Positions 37,050 to 47,900 are shown, counted from the first letter of the stretch. The stretch: 64,000 nt of DNA from Mesobacillus persicus (GCF_900109925.1 NZ_FOBW01000004.1:124001-188000), one strand, 5' to 3'. Notes: a model not told the origin generated them from the sequence alone. Numbers and translations are program-made.

Positions 37050-37180
37050 GGTTGATTGGAGCGGAAGGTGCGAGACTCCTGCGGGAGCAGCGGGACAGGT
37101 GAGACCCCACAGCGAGGAACGAGCGAGGAGGCTCACCGCACGCCCCGCGGAAAGCGAGCATCCTGGAGCGGAAATCAACC
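37050..37180 (+). repeat. GC-rich Bacillaceae interspersed repeat, 131 bp
   Basis: Ends are inverted repeats GGTTGATT and AATCAACC, each beside GGAGCGGAA. The middle is GC-rich and self-complementary (GCGGG/CCCGC, GTGAG/CTCAC). A run of eight T follows, so the transcript may terminate here. I recognise this sequence type from intergenic regions of many Bacillus genomes. A half copy is at 42489-42519. Confidence 0.85.
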
Positions 37181-37325
37181 CTTTTTTTTATCAAAACAAC
37201 AATTTTCACGAATATTAACTTGTTTTAAAATCCAAAAGAGCGGGTATGATGGAAGTAGTGGAAAAAATAGGAATGGTACATTTAAAAATTGTCGAATAAT
37301 TCATTAAGAGGACATGAGTGATTCG

Positions 37326-37365
37326 TTTGACCTTAATTGACCATTCGTGTATCATAAAATATACA
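37326..37365 (+). promoter_or_regulatory. clpP promoter overlapped by CtsR operator
   Basis: TTTGACC-TTA-ATTGACC (37326-37342) is the CtsR heptad repeat read on the other strand (A/GGTCAAA-NAN-A/GGTCAAA) with one mismatch. The second heptad contains the -35 TTGACC (37337-37342), followed after 17 bp by TATACA (37360-37365). Confidence 0.85.
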
Positions 37366-37438
37366 TAGACCTCATCGTTCAGAACTATTTTACCTAGTCC
37401 TGTCTTTGAGAAAACCTTGTGTTAAAGGAGGAACAAAA

Positions 37439-38035
37439 ATGAACTTAATTCCTACAGTTATTGAACAAACCAACCGCGGGGAACGTGCTTATGACATTTA
37501 TTCCCGCCTTTTAAAAGACCGCATTATCATGCTAGGAAGTGCAATTGATGATAATGTTGCCAACTCCATTGTTGCCCAGCTTCTTTTCCTAGAAGCCGAA
37601 AACCCAGAGAAAGACATTTCCATCTACATTAACAGTCCTGGCGGCAGCATCACTGCTGGAATGGCCATTTATGACACTATGCAATTTATCAAACCAGAGG
37701 TTCAAACCATCTGCATCGGGATGGCAGCCTCAATGGGTGCATTCTTACTGGCAGCTGGAACAAAAGGAAAGCGTTATGCTCTTCCTAATGCTGAGGTTAT
37801 GATTCACCAACCACTTGGTGGAGCACAAGGTCAGGCAACCGAGATTGAAATTGCCGCCAAACGCATTTTGTTCCTACGTGATAAGCTAAATGGTATTCTA
37901 TCTGAACGCACAGGGCAGCCATTAGAAGTGATTGCACGTGATACAGAGCGTGATAACTTCATGACCGCAGAACGTGCGAAAGAATATGGATTAGTTGATA
38001 ACATTGTGACTCGCAACCCGAACGATAAGAAATAA
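37439..38035 (+). CDS. clpP: ATP-dependent Clp protease proteolytic subunit ClpP
   Basis: Tetradecameric serine protease that degrades proteins unfolded by ClpC, ClpX or ClpE, including SsrA-tagged ones. It has 198 residues from ATG 37439 (AAAGGAGG upstream). The catalytic triad is Ser98 (GMAASMGA), His123 (VMIHQPLGG) and an Asp in [10 protein letters not shown]. The frame extends upstream without a ribosome site. A CtsR operator over the promoter indicates heat-shock control. Confidence 0.98.
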   Translation: MNLIPTVIEQTNRGERAYDIYSRLLKDRIIMLGSAIDDNVANSIVAQLLFLEAENPEKDISIYINSPGGSITAGMAIYDTMQFIKPEVQTICIGMAASMGAFLLAAGTKGKRYALPNAEVMIHQPLGGAQGQATEIEIAAKRILFLRDKLNGILSERTGQPLEVIARDTERDNFMTAERAKEYGLVDNIVTRNPNDKK

Positions 38036-38045
38036 TATAAAAAGG

Positions 38046-38080
38046 TGGAAGCATCCGGTTTCGGATGCTTCCATTTTGTT
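38046..38080 (+). terminator. Terminator of clpP
   Basis: TGGAAGCATCC / GGATGCTTCCA perfect stem followed by TTTTGTT. Confidence 0.88.
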
Positions 38081-38122
38081 AAGGGAGTATTTCGAAGAGA
38101 CGTGCTTTGTCCCTGGCTCAAC

Positions 38123-38156
38123 GAAAAAACTCGCTCCTTTATCGGAGCGAGTTTTA
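38123..38156 (-). terminator. Terminator downstream of crh
   Basis: Reverse strand: AACTCGCTCC / GGAGCGAGTT stem followed by TTTTCG; convergent with the clpP terminator. Confidence 0.85.
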
Positions 38157-38414
38157 TTATGCTTCATTCTGAATATATTCGCTAAGCATCGATAATGCTT
38201 CTTCTTCATCTTTCCCATCTGCAATTAAATTAACTGTGGTACCAACCCCAACCGCTAAACTCATTAAGCCCATAATGCTTTTCGCATTAACCTTTTTACC
38301 GTCCTTTTCAAGGAAAATATCAGCCGTAAACCGATTTGCCTCCTGAACAAACAACGCCGCTGGTCGTGCCTGCAAACCAGTTTTTAATTTAACTGTTACC
38401 TTTTTTTCTACCAT
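38157..38414 (-). CDS. crh: HPr-like protein Crh
   Basis: Catabolite-repression HPr paralogue. It is phosphorylated by HprK at Ser46 (NAKSIMGLMSL) and then acts as a corepressor of CcpA. The sugar-phosphotransfer histidine of HPr is replaced by Gln15 (TGLQARPA), which identifies Crh rather than HPr. 85 residues, normal size. It is the last gene of the nudix-rapZ-yvcK-whiA-crh group; its kinase HprK is encoded 20 kb away in this window. Confidence 0.96.
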   Translation of the reverse strand: MVEKKVTVKLKTGLQARPAALFVQEANRFTADIFLEKDGKKVNAKSIMGLMSLAVGVGTTVNLIADGKDEEEALSMLSEYIQNEA

Positions 38415-38440
38415 TCTTTTTCCCTCTCCCTTATTTACCG

Positions 38441-39391
38441 CTATTTTTGTTCTATTCTTTCTCCTGCACGGAGCTTATCTGCAATCTCATCTATTTTTCT
38501 TAATCGATGGTTGATTCCCGATTTACTAATCGTTCCACCGGACACCATCTCACCTAATTCCTTTAAGGTTACATCTTGGTAGGCAACTCGAAGTTCAGCT
38601 ATCTCTCTTAACTTACCAGGGAGAATTTGTAATCCAACTGTATTTTCAATAAATCGGATGTTTTCAACCTGTCTTAAAGCTGCCCCAATTGTCTTATTTA
38701 AGTTTGCAGTTTCACAATTCACAAGACGATTGACCGAGTTCCGCATATCGCGGACAATTCGGATGTCTTCGAACCGAAGAAGTGCATTATGAGCACCGAC
38801 AATCGTTAAAAACTCGGTGATTTTTTCAGCTTCTTTTAAATAAGTAATAAATCCCTTTTTTCGCTCTAGTGTTTTACTATTTAGACCAAATTTATTCATT
38901 AGTTCACATAAAGATTGATTATGTTCTTGGTATTGTGACGCAATTTCAAGATGGTAGGAAGAAGTTTCCGGGTTATTAACTGATCCACCAGCTAGGAACG
39001 CCCCTCTCAAATAAGAACGCTTACAACAATTCTTTTTGATGAGGTCACCGGATATATCATGAATAAGCGCGAAACCTTCACCAACAATTTTTAAATCCTC
39101 AAGGATGGTTCTAGCCGATTCCTTTAATCGAACGATATAAACATTATTTTTCTTAAGTCGCATCTTTTTCCGGACAAGAAGTTCTACCTGTACTTGGTAA
39201 TTCATTTTAATCAAGGTATAAATCCGTCGCGCAATCGCTGCGTTTTCAGTTTGAATGTCTACAATTAGCTGGCGGTTGGAGAATGAAAGAGAACCGTTCA
39301 TCCGGATTAAGGCCGATAACTCTGCCTTACTACAGCAGCCATTAGCCTCTAAATTCGTCAATTCCTTCTTTGTAACCGAAGCAAAAGACAT
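38441..39391 (-). CDS. whiA: DNA-binding protein WhiA
   Basis: LAGLIDADG-like N-terminal domains fused to a C-terminal helix-turn-helix; in Bacilli it affects cell division and chromosome segregation. It has 316 residues. The start [14 protein letters not shown], the [21 protein letters not shown]-like segment and the HTH region [21 protein letters not shown] are typical. The nuclease residues of homing enzymes are not kept in this family. It is in the conserved rapZ-yvcK-whiA cluster. Confidence 0.96.
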   Translation of the reverse strand: MSFASVTKKELTNLEANGCCSKAELSALIRMNGSLSFSNRQLIVDIQTENAAIARRIYTLIKMNYQVQVELLVRKKMRLKKNNVYIVRLKESARTILEDLKIVGEGFALIHDISGDLIKKNCCKRSYLRGAFLAGGSVNNPETSSYHLEIASQYQEHNQSLCELMNKFGLNSKTLERKKGFITYLKEAEKITEFLTIVGAHNALLRFEDIRIVRDMRNSVNRLVNCETANLNKTIGAALRQVENIRFIENTVGLQILPGKLREIAELRVAYQDVTLKELGEMVSGGTISKSGINHRLRKIDEIADKLRAGERIEQK

Positions 39392-39690
39392 CCCCTCACC
39401 TCCTAGTATAACGCGAAAGTGCTAGAGGCACTTCCGCTGACAGCATCTATTTGCGCAAAAATATATGCTTTTTTATTTCCGAAAGACTCTTTTCTCAGAC
39501 TTCGTTATTTTGGGTATTATTTTAAGCTGAATTAAGCCTCGTTATAGTCCAATGTGTTATTGAATTATTAGAAAAGAGCTTGCAAACATACTATAAACGT
39601 AAAAAATAGCTTATCTTGCGCTTTAGTATTTTAACAATATCTTACGACAACAGCCTTGCGGAAAAAAGCTTATCATTATTACGCGGTAGA
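39392..39690. other. 299-bp spacer between yvcK and whiA
   Basis: In other Bacilli these genes are adjacent or nearly so. The spacer is AT-rich and stops occur in all frames. No repeat, hairpin terminator or clear promoter was found. Confidence 0.5.
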
Positions 39691-40662
39691 TTACCTTTTG
39701 GTTTCATTTAAAATCAAAGAATATAAAATTTCTGCAACCTTCCGTGTATCGTGACGAATGACGTCCCCTTCAAGATTGGCTATTTTCTCTGAAATGACCT
39801 CAAGCCCCAATTCTTCAAGAAGATCAAAGTCAAATTGAACAGGCCTTGCACGCTCTTCCTTATACTTTAGCTCAATATCTTCCGGAATATCATCATTATT
39901 TATTAAAATCATGTCTAAGAATGCACAATTCATATGGTCATAAATCGCTTTTATATGATCACTTGCCGTGAAATTGAGAGTTTCTCCAGCTTGTGTCATC
40001 AGGTTACATATATATACCTTTTTCGCTTTTGCCTTGCTAACCTCTTTCCCAAGTTCCTCCACGAGGAGGTTTGGCAAGATACTTGTATAAAGACTTCCAG
40101 GGCCAATCACGATTAAATCAGCTTGTCTAATCTCCTGAATGGTCTCAGGTAGTGGCTGAACATTTTTAGGATCAAGGTAAACCCGCTTTATTCGCTTACC
40201 TGAATAAGGAATTTTAGACTCTCCGCTTACAATTGAACCATCGTCCATCTCCGCATTTAAAATGACACTGCGGTTAGCGGCTGGAAGCACTTTTCCCCGT
40301 ACATTTAACACGCGGCTCATTTCTTGAATGGCATGTGAGAAATTTCCGGTGATAGAAGTCATCGCAGCTAAAATCAAATTCCCTAGCGAATGGCCTGAGA
40401 GCTCATTCGCAGTCTTGAACCTGTGCTGAAACATCTCTTCGACCAAGGGCTCAACATCAGATAACGCAGCAAGCACATTGCGAATATCTCCTGGAGGCGG
40501 AATCTGCATTTCATTCCGCAATCGCCCTGAACTACCACCATCATCGGCAACCGTTACAATTGCCGTGATATCAAGATCATATTTTTTCAAGCCACGAAGT
40601 AAAACCGGCAGACCAGTTCCACCACCAATGATGACGATTCTCGGCTGAGTTTCCATGGTCAT
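39691..40662 (-). CDS. yvcK: YvcK/CofD-like gluconeogenesis factor
   Basis: UDP-sugar-binding protein needed for growth on gluconeogenic carbon sources and for correct cell wall synthesis. It has 323 residues: the opening [19 protein letters not shown], then [14 protein letters not shown] and [12 protein letters not shown] match the CofD-like fold. It overlaps rapZ by four bases and lies before whiA, the usual cluster. Confidence 0.95.
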   Translation of the reverse strand: MTMETQPRIVIIGGGTGLPVLLRGLKKYDLDITAIVTVADDGGSSGRLRNEMQIPPPGDIRNVLAALSDVEPLVEEMFQHRFKTANELSGHSLGNLILAAMTSITGNFSHAIQEMSRVLNVRGKVLPAANRSVILNAEMDDGSIVSGESKIPYSGKRIKRVYLDPKNVQPLPETIQEIRQADLIVIGPGSLYTSILPNLLVEELGKEVSKAKAKKVYICNLMTQAGETLNFTASDHIKAIYDHMNCAFLDMILINNDDIPEDIELKYKEERARPVQFDFDLLEELGLEVISEKIANLEGDVIRHDTRKVAEILYSLILNETKR

Positions 40663-41552
40663 GTCGACTGTTCCTTCCTCTTTTCGATATCACGGTGGGT
40701 AACGCGAGTAAGGTAGTCTTTTTCAAAATGCCTCGATATTTGCTCTGCCAAGGCAACTGACCGATGCTGCCCACCTGTACACCCGATTGCAATAATTAAT
40801 TGCGCCTTCCCTTCCCGCTTGTAATGCGGAAGCATAAACGTCAATAAATCGAGTACTTTTTCAAGAAATTTATGGGTTTCATTCCATTTCAGAACATAGG
40901 TGGACACATCTTCATCAAGTCCAGTCTTTGGTCGCATATGTTCAATATAATGAGGGTTCGGCAAAAAGCGGACATCAAATACTAAGTCAGCATCAATTGG
41001 TATCCCGTGCTTAAAGCCAAACGACATCACATTCACTGTAAAAGTTGATTTCTTTACCGTCGAAAATTCTTCATGAATTTTCTCGCGTAACTCCTTAGGC
41101 TTTAGGGTCGATGTGTTATAAATGACTTGAGCTCTACCTTTTAACTCCTCAAGTAACTCACGCTCAAGTTTAATGCCATCAAGGGGACGACCTTTCTTTG
41201 CTAATGGGTGAAAACGCCTTGTCTCCTTATAACGCCTAACAAGAGTTTCATCATTTGCATCAAGAAATAATATTTGTGGAGCAACCCAAGCCTTTTCCGC
41301 AAGATCATCAAGTGCCTTAAAAAGAGAATCAAAGAACTCTCGACCACGCAAATCCATTCCTAGTGCCACTTTATTCATCTTATTTCCTGATTCCTTCATT
41401 AATTCAAGAAATTTAGGTAGTAAGGTTGGCGGGAGGTTGTCAACACAGAAGAAACCTAAGTCTTCGAAGCTTTGAATAGCGACTGTTTTCCCCGCACCTG
41501 ACATGCCAGTAATAATGACCATTTGGGTATCATTTGTTGAACCGATGCTCAT
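40659..41552 (-). CDS. rapZ: RNase adapter / nucleotide-binding protein RapZ (YvcJ)
   Basis: P-loop protein; the E. coli homologue steers sRNA decay by RNase E, and the Bacillus protein YvcJ hydrolyses GTP and affects competence. It has 297 residues: Walker A GMSGAGKT (residues 16-23), a Walker-B-like FLDAND, and the conserved C-terminal block [17 protein letters not shown]. It overlaps yvcK (ATGA). Confidence 0.95.
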   Translation of the reverse strand: MSIGSTNDTQMVIITGMSGAGKTVAIQSFEDLGFFCVDNLPPTLLPKFLELMKESGNKMNKVALGMDLRGREFFDSLFKALDDLAEKAWVAPQILFLDANDETLVRRYKETRRFHPLAKKGRPLDGIKLERELLEELKGRAQVIYNTSTLKPKELREKIHEEFSTVKKSTFTVNVMSFGFKHGIPIDADLVFDVRFLPNPHYIEHMRPKTGLDEDVSTYVLKWNETHKFLEKVLDLLTFMLPHYKREGKAQLIIAIGCTGGQHRSVALAEQISRHFEKDYLTRVTHRDIEKRKEQST

Positions 41553-41614
41553 TTTTCCAATTCCTCCCGAAAATCTTTATTTTGATCAATGTGAATTGAG
41601 ATAATTGTTTTACC

Positions 41615-42082
41615 TTAGTTGGGATCAAGGCGATAATGAATGAGTTCCATTTCCGGAGTATACGTGAATGTTCCATATATAATCCCCTGGCCATGAACCA
41701 TGTAATCAAGGATATGATAGTCTCCAGCTGCCATGGGAAGATTTTTAATCTCCTCGGTATCATGCCAAGCCAGTTCCCCTTCTTCAGATCTTTCTAGGTG
41801 AACACCAGTGGATTCTGTCGCATTAAAGGTAAACATCATCCATTCGTTCACAACCTGATCTCCATCTTTTATGACAAACGTAAAAATGCCTTTAATTTTC
41901 GGATCTAATAAATAAATTCCAGTCTCCTCACGAAATTCTCGGATGCATGATTCCTTCGCCGTCTCTCCTGGCTCCATTTTACCACCAGGGGCAACCCACC
42001 ATCCGCGTCGAGGCTTCTGAAGTAATAGCACTCTATTCCCCTTTAGCAATAAACAATTCGCTACGCGTTGCAATATATTCAC
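41615..42082 (-). CDS. NUDIX hydrolase (YvcI-like, 8-oxo-dGTP-diphosphatase type)
   Basis: Hydrolyses a nucleoside diphosphate linked to another group. It has 155 residues with a complete Nudix box, from GGKMEPGETAKES to REFREETGI, which supplies the metal-binding Glu residues. It is the first gene of the rapZ-yvcK-whiA-crh cluster, behind a promoter at 42157-42185. The substrate cannot be told from sequence. Confidence 0.9.
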   Translation of the reverse strand: MNILQRVANCLLLKGNRVLLLQKPRRGWWVAPGGKMEPGETAKESCIREFREETGIYLLDPKIKGIFTFVIKDGDQVVNEWMMFTFNATESTGVHLERSEEGELAWHDTEEIKNLPMAAGDYHILDYMVHGQGIIYGTFTYTPEMELIHYRLDPN

Positions 42083-42156
42083 CTTCTTTTCGGATTAAAG
42101 AATGTCCGGTTTTAACTATTACTTATTGACAGGACTCCGAACTTTTCGTTGTTCTC

Positions 42157-42185
42157 ATTATACTATTTTTAGAAACCTCTCACAA
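42157..42185 (-). promoter_or_regulatory. Promoter of the nudix-rapZ-yvcK-whiA-crh cluster
   Basis: Reverse strand: TTGTGA (42180-42185), 17 bp, TATAAT (42157-42162); about 75 bp before the nudix start. Confidence 0.65.
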
Positions 42186-42292
42186 CGAATCGAAAATTGA
42201 TAATTTTGTAAATATCTTAACCGCAATATCAAGCGGTTTTCACGGGTGTTATAGTGACGTCATACAAGCTGTATCATATGTATAGACAAAAA

Positions 42293-42316
42293 AAGAGCAC
42301 AGGCAGAACCTGTGCA
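42293..42316 (-). terminator. Minus-strand terminator 300 nt downstream of trxB
   Basis: Reverse strand: GCACAGG-TTCT-GCCTGTGC followed by TCTTTTTTT. Either trxB has a long 3' untranslated region or a short RNA ends here. Confidence 0.75.
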
Positions 42317-42488
42317 CCAAGTAATATTTTAAAAGGGGGTCAATTTATAAACTTATTGTACCCTATAAATATTTCACTACTGTTACAGCAGAGTTAATTA
42401 ATAATTACGTTTTTGTTTTTTATTCCACTCACTATGGATAATGGGTAAAGTCATTTTTAAAAATTATAAGGCTGCGCTAAACTCGGCT

Positions 42489-42519
42489 GTTGATTTCCGC
42501 TCCAGGCACTTCGCTTTCC
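42489..42519 (-). repeat. Half copy of the GC-rich Bacillaceae repeat
   Basis: GTTGATTTCCGCTCCAGG followed by CACTTCGCTTTCC is the reverse of the right end of the 37050-37180 element. The rest of the element is missing. Confidence 0.75.
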
Positions 42520-42612
42520 AAACAAAAGTTTCTAAAATCACCAATATACTTAAAAACAGGCAATAAAAAGTTTCATAAAAACTCGTTGTATAAAACCTGC
42601 TGTAAAGCTTAC

Positions 42613-43581
<969 letters not shown>

Positions 43582-43690
43582 CTATTACAGTATATCCTTA
43601 AAAAACCAATTCGATATTGATTAGTATTCACTTCCTATCCCTATCCTATAAAACAAACATCAAAGAGTCCAAATTTTTGCTCGGCAAGCA

Positions 43691-43741
43691 AAAAAAGTGC
43701 CAGGCACCATCCATTTTCTGGATGGTGCCTGGCACTTTTTA
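43691..43741 (-). terminator. Long terminator after the TPR gene, GTGCCAGGCACC type
   Basis: A stem of about 21 bp: AAAGTGCCAGGCACCATCCA and its exact complement around a 6-base loop, followed by TTTTTTT on the minus strand. The core GTGCCAGGCACC is itself a palindrome and recurs in part at 23712-23722. Confidence 0.9.
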
Positions 43742-43744
43742 TCG

Positions 43745-45244
43745 TTAATCTAGGCATTCTGTTACTTGGTTGATGTACTTTGTTAGGGTGGATACGGATA
43801 GTCCGTATTTTTTGGCGATGGCCATTTTTGTAATGTTGCCATTGCGAAGCTTTTCCCAAACAAATTCCACAGCTGCTGCCCAAGCTTTTTTATTTTTAAA
43901 ATTAAACCCTTCCTTAACAGCCTCTTCGAAGACTGCAAACCAAACTAAATAAATGCCAGCTTCGCCTTGGTCAATTGGCTGATGGAAGTCGTAAAGCACA
44001 AGAGCAGTCTCATGCGCGCCGATCACAGACTCGAGTCCAGGGTTAACCTTTCCAGACTTAACATAGGATAAATACTTTTCCTCAAGAGCTGTCAGGTTTT
44101 CGGTGATTTTTTTAGTCGAAAGAATTTCTTCTTTCTGATTAGAAACAGATGTTAAAAACAAGGCGAAAAGGCGCTCTTCAGGATGCTCGCTTTGAAGCCT
44201 TTTGATAATTGTAGAAACTTGTGTGTCCATGCTGTCCATGCTGGTTGCACCTGTTCCCCATGGTTCATGGCCTTCTTTTTCTGGGCTAAACTCTAGCACC
44301 TTTTTCCAGTAATGCTTAGCCGCCTGTTCACGTCCTGTATGGAATGAGGAGTAGGCAAGCCAATAATAAAACGGGCCATCCCCTTCATGACCAAATTTCC
44401 GTAAGCGATTCAGCCATTTATAACCTAACTCGTATTCGCCAATCAACGAGAAGGTAGCTCCCAACTTAAACTGTTGCTCCATCAGGAGCGGCTGAATTTT
44501 CCCTAGTGAAGCCGTTAATTCTTGAACCTCGTCCGTCCGTTTTTGATAAAAAGCAAACACAAGCTTATTACAAAGCGCGTGAAGATTCCCCGGGCTCTGG
44601 TTTAGGACTTGGTTTAGGATATCATTAGCCTTAACTGGCTGACCTAGGTAAAAATAAGCCAACGCAAGGTTATTATAAGCTGACCAATATTCAGGATATT
44701 CCTCAATTAACTCCTCGAAGATTTCAATCGCCTTTTGAAAGTCACCGGCCTCAAGACGAGTACGAGCCTCATCCTGCTTGACAATCAAACTGTCTTCTTC
44801 TAAAAGAGCTTCTTCGAGATCATCTGCTTCTAGCAAAATCAAATCGAGCAGTTCTTCAGCGTCATCATTAAACTCACCATCGCGAGTCAATTCTAAATAT
44901 AGATTCGCATGATGATAGGAATCTTTAAATAAGCCCATATGAGCATAGTTATTTGCTAAGAAATAATGGCATTCTACCATTTCTTCATCCAATTCTTCGA
45001 GGATCATTTTCAACAAGCGGATTGACTGTTGGTAATCACCCAGCTCAGTGGAAACAATCGCGAGCTGACAGACAATCATCGGTTCCCCCGGCTCTAGTTG
45101 CATTGCTCGATCAAAATATTTATGAGCTCGCTGCAAATCCCGGCGATGATACGCTTTGACCCCCTTGGTGAAATAGTACTCACCTGTCGGGACAAATGAC
45201 AGTAGTTGCCCATTTTGTTTTCTTACTTTAGAGTCTTCTCCCAT
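43745..45244 (-). CDS. Tetratricopeptide-repeat protein (YvcD-like)
   Basis: Predicted cytosolic scaffold of 499 residues made mostly of TPR helices, e.g. AYHRRDLQRAHKYFDRAMQL near the N-terminus and YWSAYNNLALAYFYLGQPVK further on. A very acidic stretch (LLEADDLEEALLEEDS) lies between repeats. The C-terminus KMAIAKKYGLSVSTLTKYIN looks like a helix-turn-helix. ATG 45244 follows GGAGG; the longer frame is rejected. It matches the position of B. subtilis yvcD beside trxB; its function is unknown. Confidence 0.88.
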   Translation of the reverse strand: MGEDSKVRKQNGQLLSFVPTGEYYFTKGVKAYHRRDLQRAHKYFDRAMQLEPGEPMIVCQLAIVSTELGDYQQSIRLLKMILEELDEEMVECHYFLANNYAHMGLFKDSYHHANLYLELTRDGEFNDDAEELLDLILLEADDLEEALLEEDSLIVKQDEARTRLEAGDFQKAIEIFEELIEEYPEYWSAYNNLALAYFYLGQPVKANDILNQVLNQSPGNLHALCNKLVFAFYQKRTDEVQELTASLGKIQPLLMEQQFKLGATFSLIGEYELGYKWLNRLRKFGHEGDGPFYYWLAYSSFHTGREQAAKHYWKKVLEFSPEKEGHEPWGTGATSMDSMDTQVSTIIKRLQSEHPEERLFALFLTSVSNQKEEILSTKKITENLTALEEKYLSYVKSGKVNPGLESVIGAHETALVLYDFHQPIDQGEAGIYLVWFAVFEEAVKEGFNFKNKKAWAAAVEFVWEKLRNGNITKMAIAKKYGLSVSTLTKYINQVTECLD

Positions 45245-45778
45245 TTTGTCCTCCGGTAAAGGTTTTTTAACCAAATTAGTATAACATAGGTTGGTGGTTT
45301 GGGTGAAGGGGGTGGGTGGTGCAAATTTTGTATTGAGAGGATGAGGTAGTGTTGGACGAGTATTGTGGTGATGGTTGATTTTACTTTTAATTTCCTTTTA
45401 GCAAATGTATCGGGGGAAATTGGTGAGTAAACAGATGGATACGGTGAGTAAACCTCCAAAGCACGCAATCCCTAAAGAATACAAAGACTCATGAGAGTAA
45501 CCAGCGATAAAAATAAGGGGAGATTTTACCGTTAAATCCAGATTAGAGCTTGTTTTTGGGTAAATAGCGGGAGTTATTCCCCCTATTTATATTAAAATTA
45601 CCTACTTTTACTTATTTCGAGTCAAATAAGGGGAAATTCTCCCTCTATTTAGGCTATTTTCAGTGCCATTTACTAAATAAGGGGAATTTTTCCCTCTATT
45701 AATCAATGTACCTACCCTTAATCTCCCCTAATAAACAATAGTGAATACCAGCTTGACACTAGCCAAGCTGGTTCTAAT
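45245..45778. other. 534-bp region between the TPR gene and hisI
   Basis: Holds repeat array F (45511-45712) and a hairpin ACCAGCTTG / CAAGCTGGT (about 45747-45773) that may end the his transcript, although it lacks a T-run. The part 45280-45480 shows G-rich, low-information sequence and no gene. Confidence 0.6.
45511..45712. repeat. Repeat array F (51-bp unit, one 62-bp interval)
   Basis: Units begin AAATA(A)GGGGA at 45511, 45562, 45624 and 45675 (spacings 51, 62, 51). The better units are hairpins in which AATAAGGGGAA faces TTCCCTCTATT. Less regular than arrays B-D. Confidence 0.7.
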
Positions 45779-46414
45779 TTATTTCTTATCCAAGTGGCGC
45801 TCATTCAACACGCCCAATATGTCTTTAAACGGTAGTCCCTGTTCACGGAGCAAGACGAGCAAGTGGTAAAGCAAGTCTGCTGACTCCCACTTCAATTCTT
45901 CTTGGTCTCGGTTTTTGGCGGCGATGATCACTTCAGATGCTTCTTCGCCGACTTTTTTCAGGATTTTATCGACACCTTTTTCGAACAAGTAAGTGGTGTA
46001 AGCACCTTCTGGTCGCTCACGCTCACGGTCAGAGATGATTTGCTCTAAATCTTTTAAAATTTTATAGTCAGCTAGGTTCGGTCCCTCGGTAGACTCACCT
46101 AATAAGCTTTCTGAGAAACAACTAACCGAACCGGTATGACAGGCTGGACCTGCAGGCTGAACGAGGACCACAAGAGCATCTGCATCACAGTCAAACTTGA
46201 TATCGACGATTTTCTGTGTGTTGCCACTTGTTTCCCCTTTATGCCAAAGCTCTTGGCGAGAGCGGCTATAAAACCAGGTTTCACGCGTCTCAAGTGACTT
46301 CCCTAGGGATTCCCGGTTCATATAAGCCACAGTTAACACTTCAAACGTCGAAGCATCTTGCACTACCGCAGTTAATAATCCGTTGTCATCAAACTTTAAC
46401 TCTTCTATATTCAT
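45779..46414 (-). CDS. hisI: Bifunctional phosphoribosyl-AMP cyclohydrolase / phosphoribosyl-ATP pyrophosphatase
   Basis: Steps 2 and 3 of histidine synthesis in one protein of 211 residues. The N-terminal HisI domain has the zinc and active-site segment [20 protein letters not shown] and HTGSVSCF. The C-terminal HisE domain has [14 protein letters not shown] and [13 protein letters not shown]. It overlaps hisF by four bases and is the last his gene. Confidence 0.97.
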   Translation of the reverse strand: MNIEELKFDDNGLLTAVVQDASTFEVLTVAYMNRESLGKSLETRETWFYSRSRQELWHKGETSGNTQKIVDIKFDCDADALVVLVQPAGPACHTGSVSCFSESLLGESTEGPNLADYKILKDLEQIISDRERERPEGAYTTYLFEKGVDKILKKVGEEASEVIIAAKNRDQEELKWESADLLYHLLVLLREQGLPFKDILGVLNERHLDKK

Positions 46415-47169
46415 CGAACTTCCACTCCTTTTTCACGGAGGTAGGATTTCACTTCTGCCACCGATGTCTCTTTGTAATGGAAAATGGAAGCGGCTAATGC
46501 GGCATCTGCTTTTCCTTCTATAAAAGAATCAACAAAATGCTGGGCATTCCCTGCTCCTCCTGAAGCAATGACCGGAACCGAAACAGCTTCGCTAACAGCC
46601 TTAGTCAGTTTAAGATCAAAGCCCTTCTTCTCCCCATCACTATCCATGCTCGTAAGTAAAATTTCTCCGGCACCAAGACGTACAGCCTCTCGAGCCCACT
46701 CAATCACTTCCCGGTCGGTTGCTTGTCGCCCACCATGGGTATAAACACGCCATGAACCAAGCTCCGCATCATATTTCGCGTCAATGGCGACAACGATGCA
46801 TTGGGTTCCAAAGAAGTCTGCGCCCTCGGTAATTAAGCTCGGGTTTAACACGGCTGCTGTGTTGAGACTTACCTTATCTGCTCCAGAGCGCAAGATTCGT
46901 TTCATGTCTTCTAACGAGTTAATTCCACCGCCAACCGTAAATGGAATCGCAAGCTCTGAAGCGACGGCCTTAACGACTTCCACCATAGTTTTTCGACCTT
47001 CATTGGATGCCGAAATATCAAGAAACACCAATTCATCGGCTCCTTGTTCGTCGTAAAAACGGGCCAATTCAACAGGATCTCCAGCATCCCGCAACTGAAC
47101 AAACTGGATTCCTTTGACCACCCGTCCTTCTTTTACATCAAGACAAGGAATAATCCGTTTCGTTAACAT
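46411..47169 (-). CDS. hisF: Imidazole glycerol phosphate synthase subunit HisF
   Basis: Cyclase barrel that joins ammonia from HisH to the ribulosyl intermediate, forming imidazole glycerol phosphate and AICAR. It has 252 residues: [19 protein letters not shown] carries the catalytic Asp11, and the second catalytic Asp lies in [10 protein letters not shown]. Phosphate loops are VGGGINS and ASGGAG. The start shares a base with the hisA stop. Confidence 0.98.
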   Translation of the reverse strand: MLTKRIIPCLDVKEGRVVKGIQFVQLRDAGDPVELARFYDEQGADELVFLDISASNEGRKTMVEVVKAVASELAIPFTVGGGINSLEDMKRILRSGADKVSLNTAAVLNPSLITEGADFFGTQCIVVAIDAKYDAELGSWRVYTHGGRQATDREVIEWAREAVRLGAGEILLTSMDSDGEKKGFDLKLTKAVSEAVSVPVIASGGAGNAQHFVDSFIEGKADAALAASIFHYKETSVAEVKSYLREKGVEVR

Positions 47170-47900
47170 TACTGACTCACCGCTTTCAACGCTTCTTTAA
47201 CTGTAAAGCGCCCCTCATAAAGTGCCTTTCCGACGATTGCTCCACCAACACCCGCATTCTGGAACTTCTGCAATGCCAGTAAGTCATCCAATTGGCTGAC
47301 CCCACCAGAAGCAATCACATTTTTACCGGTCTCTTCTGCCATGATTCGAACAGCCTCTAAATTTGGTCCTGAGAGCATCCCATCTGTGGCGATATCGGTA
47401 AAAATAAACGTTTCCGCTCCAGCATCGGCGAAACGTTTTCCTAAGTCAACCGCCTTCACCTCTGAAGTCGAAATCCAGCCGTGTGTGGCTACATAACCAT
47501 CTTTCGCATCGATTCCAATTGCAATCTGACCAGGGTACTTCCGAACCATTTCTTCAGCAAATTCTGGGTTGGAAACAGCGATGCTGCCAATGATTACCCT
47601 TGAGACACCATTCTCTAGGTAATGAGCAATGTCAGCCTCACTTCTGATTCCTCCACCTATCTGAACCCGGGCATTTAGCTCTTTCGCTGCCTGCAACACA
47701 TATGTATCGTTGACTCGTTTTCCATCTCGAGCGCCATCAAGATCGACCATATGAATCCACTCAGCCCCTGACTCGGCAAAGGATGATGCCATGTCAAATG
47801 GGGAATCTCCGTATACCGTTTCTTTCCCGTAATCTCCTTGTAAAAGCCGGACACATTTGCCGCCTCTCATATCAATTGCCGGATAGATAATAAAACTCAT
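47169..47900 (-). CDS. hisA: ProFAR isomerase HisA
   Basis: Isomerises the aminoaldose ProFAR to the ketose in histidine synthesis. It has 243 residues from ATG 47900 behind AAAGGGGG. The (beta/alpha)8 barrel starts [15 protein letters not shown] with the catalytic Asp; the second Asp region is [16 protein letters not shown]. Phosphate loops IGGGIRS and ASGGVS. It is evolutionarily paired with HisF next door. Confidence 0.98.
   Translation of the reverse strand: MSFIIYPAIDMRGGKCVRLLQGDYGKETVYGDSPFDMASSFAESGAEWIHMVDLDGARDGKRVNDTYVLQAAKELNARVQIGGGIRSEADIAHYLENGVSRVIIGSIAVSNPEFAEEMVRKYPGQIAIGIDAKDGYVATHGWISTSEVKAVDLGKRFADAGAETFIFTDIATDGMLSGPNLEAVRIMAEETGKNVIASGGVSQLDDLLALQKFQNAGVGGAIVGKALYEGRFTVKEALKAVSQ

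Larger units (their letters stand above)
36924..37438. other. 515-bp intergenic region between tRNA-Arg and clpP
   Basis: Contains a 131-bp GC-rich repeat element (37050-37180) and the clpP promoter with its CtsR operator (37326-37365). Reading frames over the repeat are side effects of its composition. Nothing else is seen. Confidence 0.8.
42083..42612. other. 530-bp region upstream of the nudix gene and downstream of trxB
   Basis: Contains the promoter at 42157-42185, a minus-strand terminator at 42293-42316 and a half copy of the GC-rich repeat at 42489-42519. No protein gene is supported. Confidence 0.7.

Noticed and set aside
37015-37307. Several Arg/Gly/Ser-rich frames on both strands
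   Set aside because: They come from the GC-rich interspersed repeat at 37050-37180 and have no ribosome sites.
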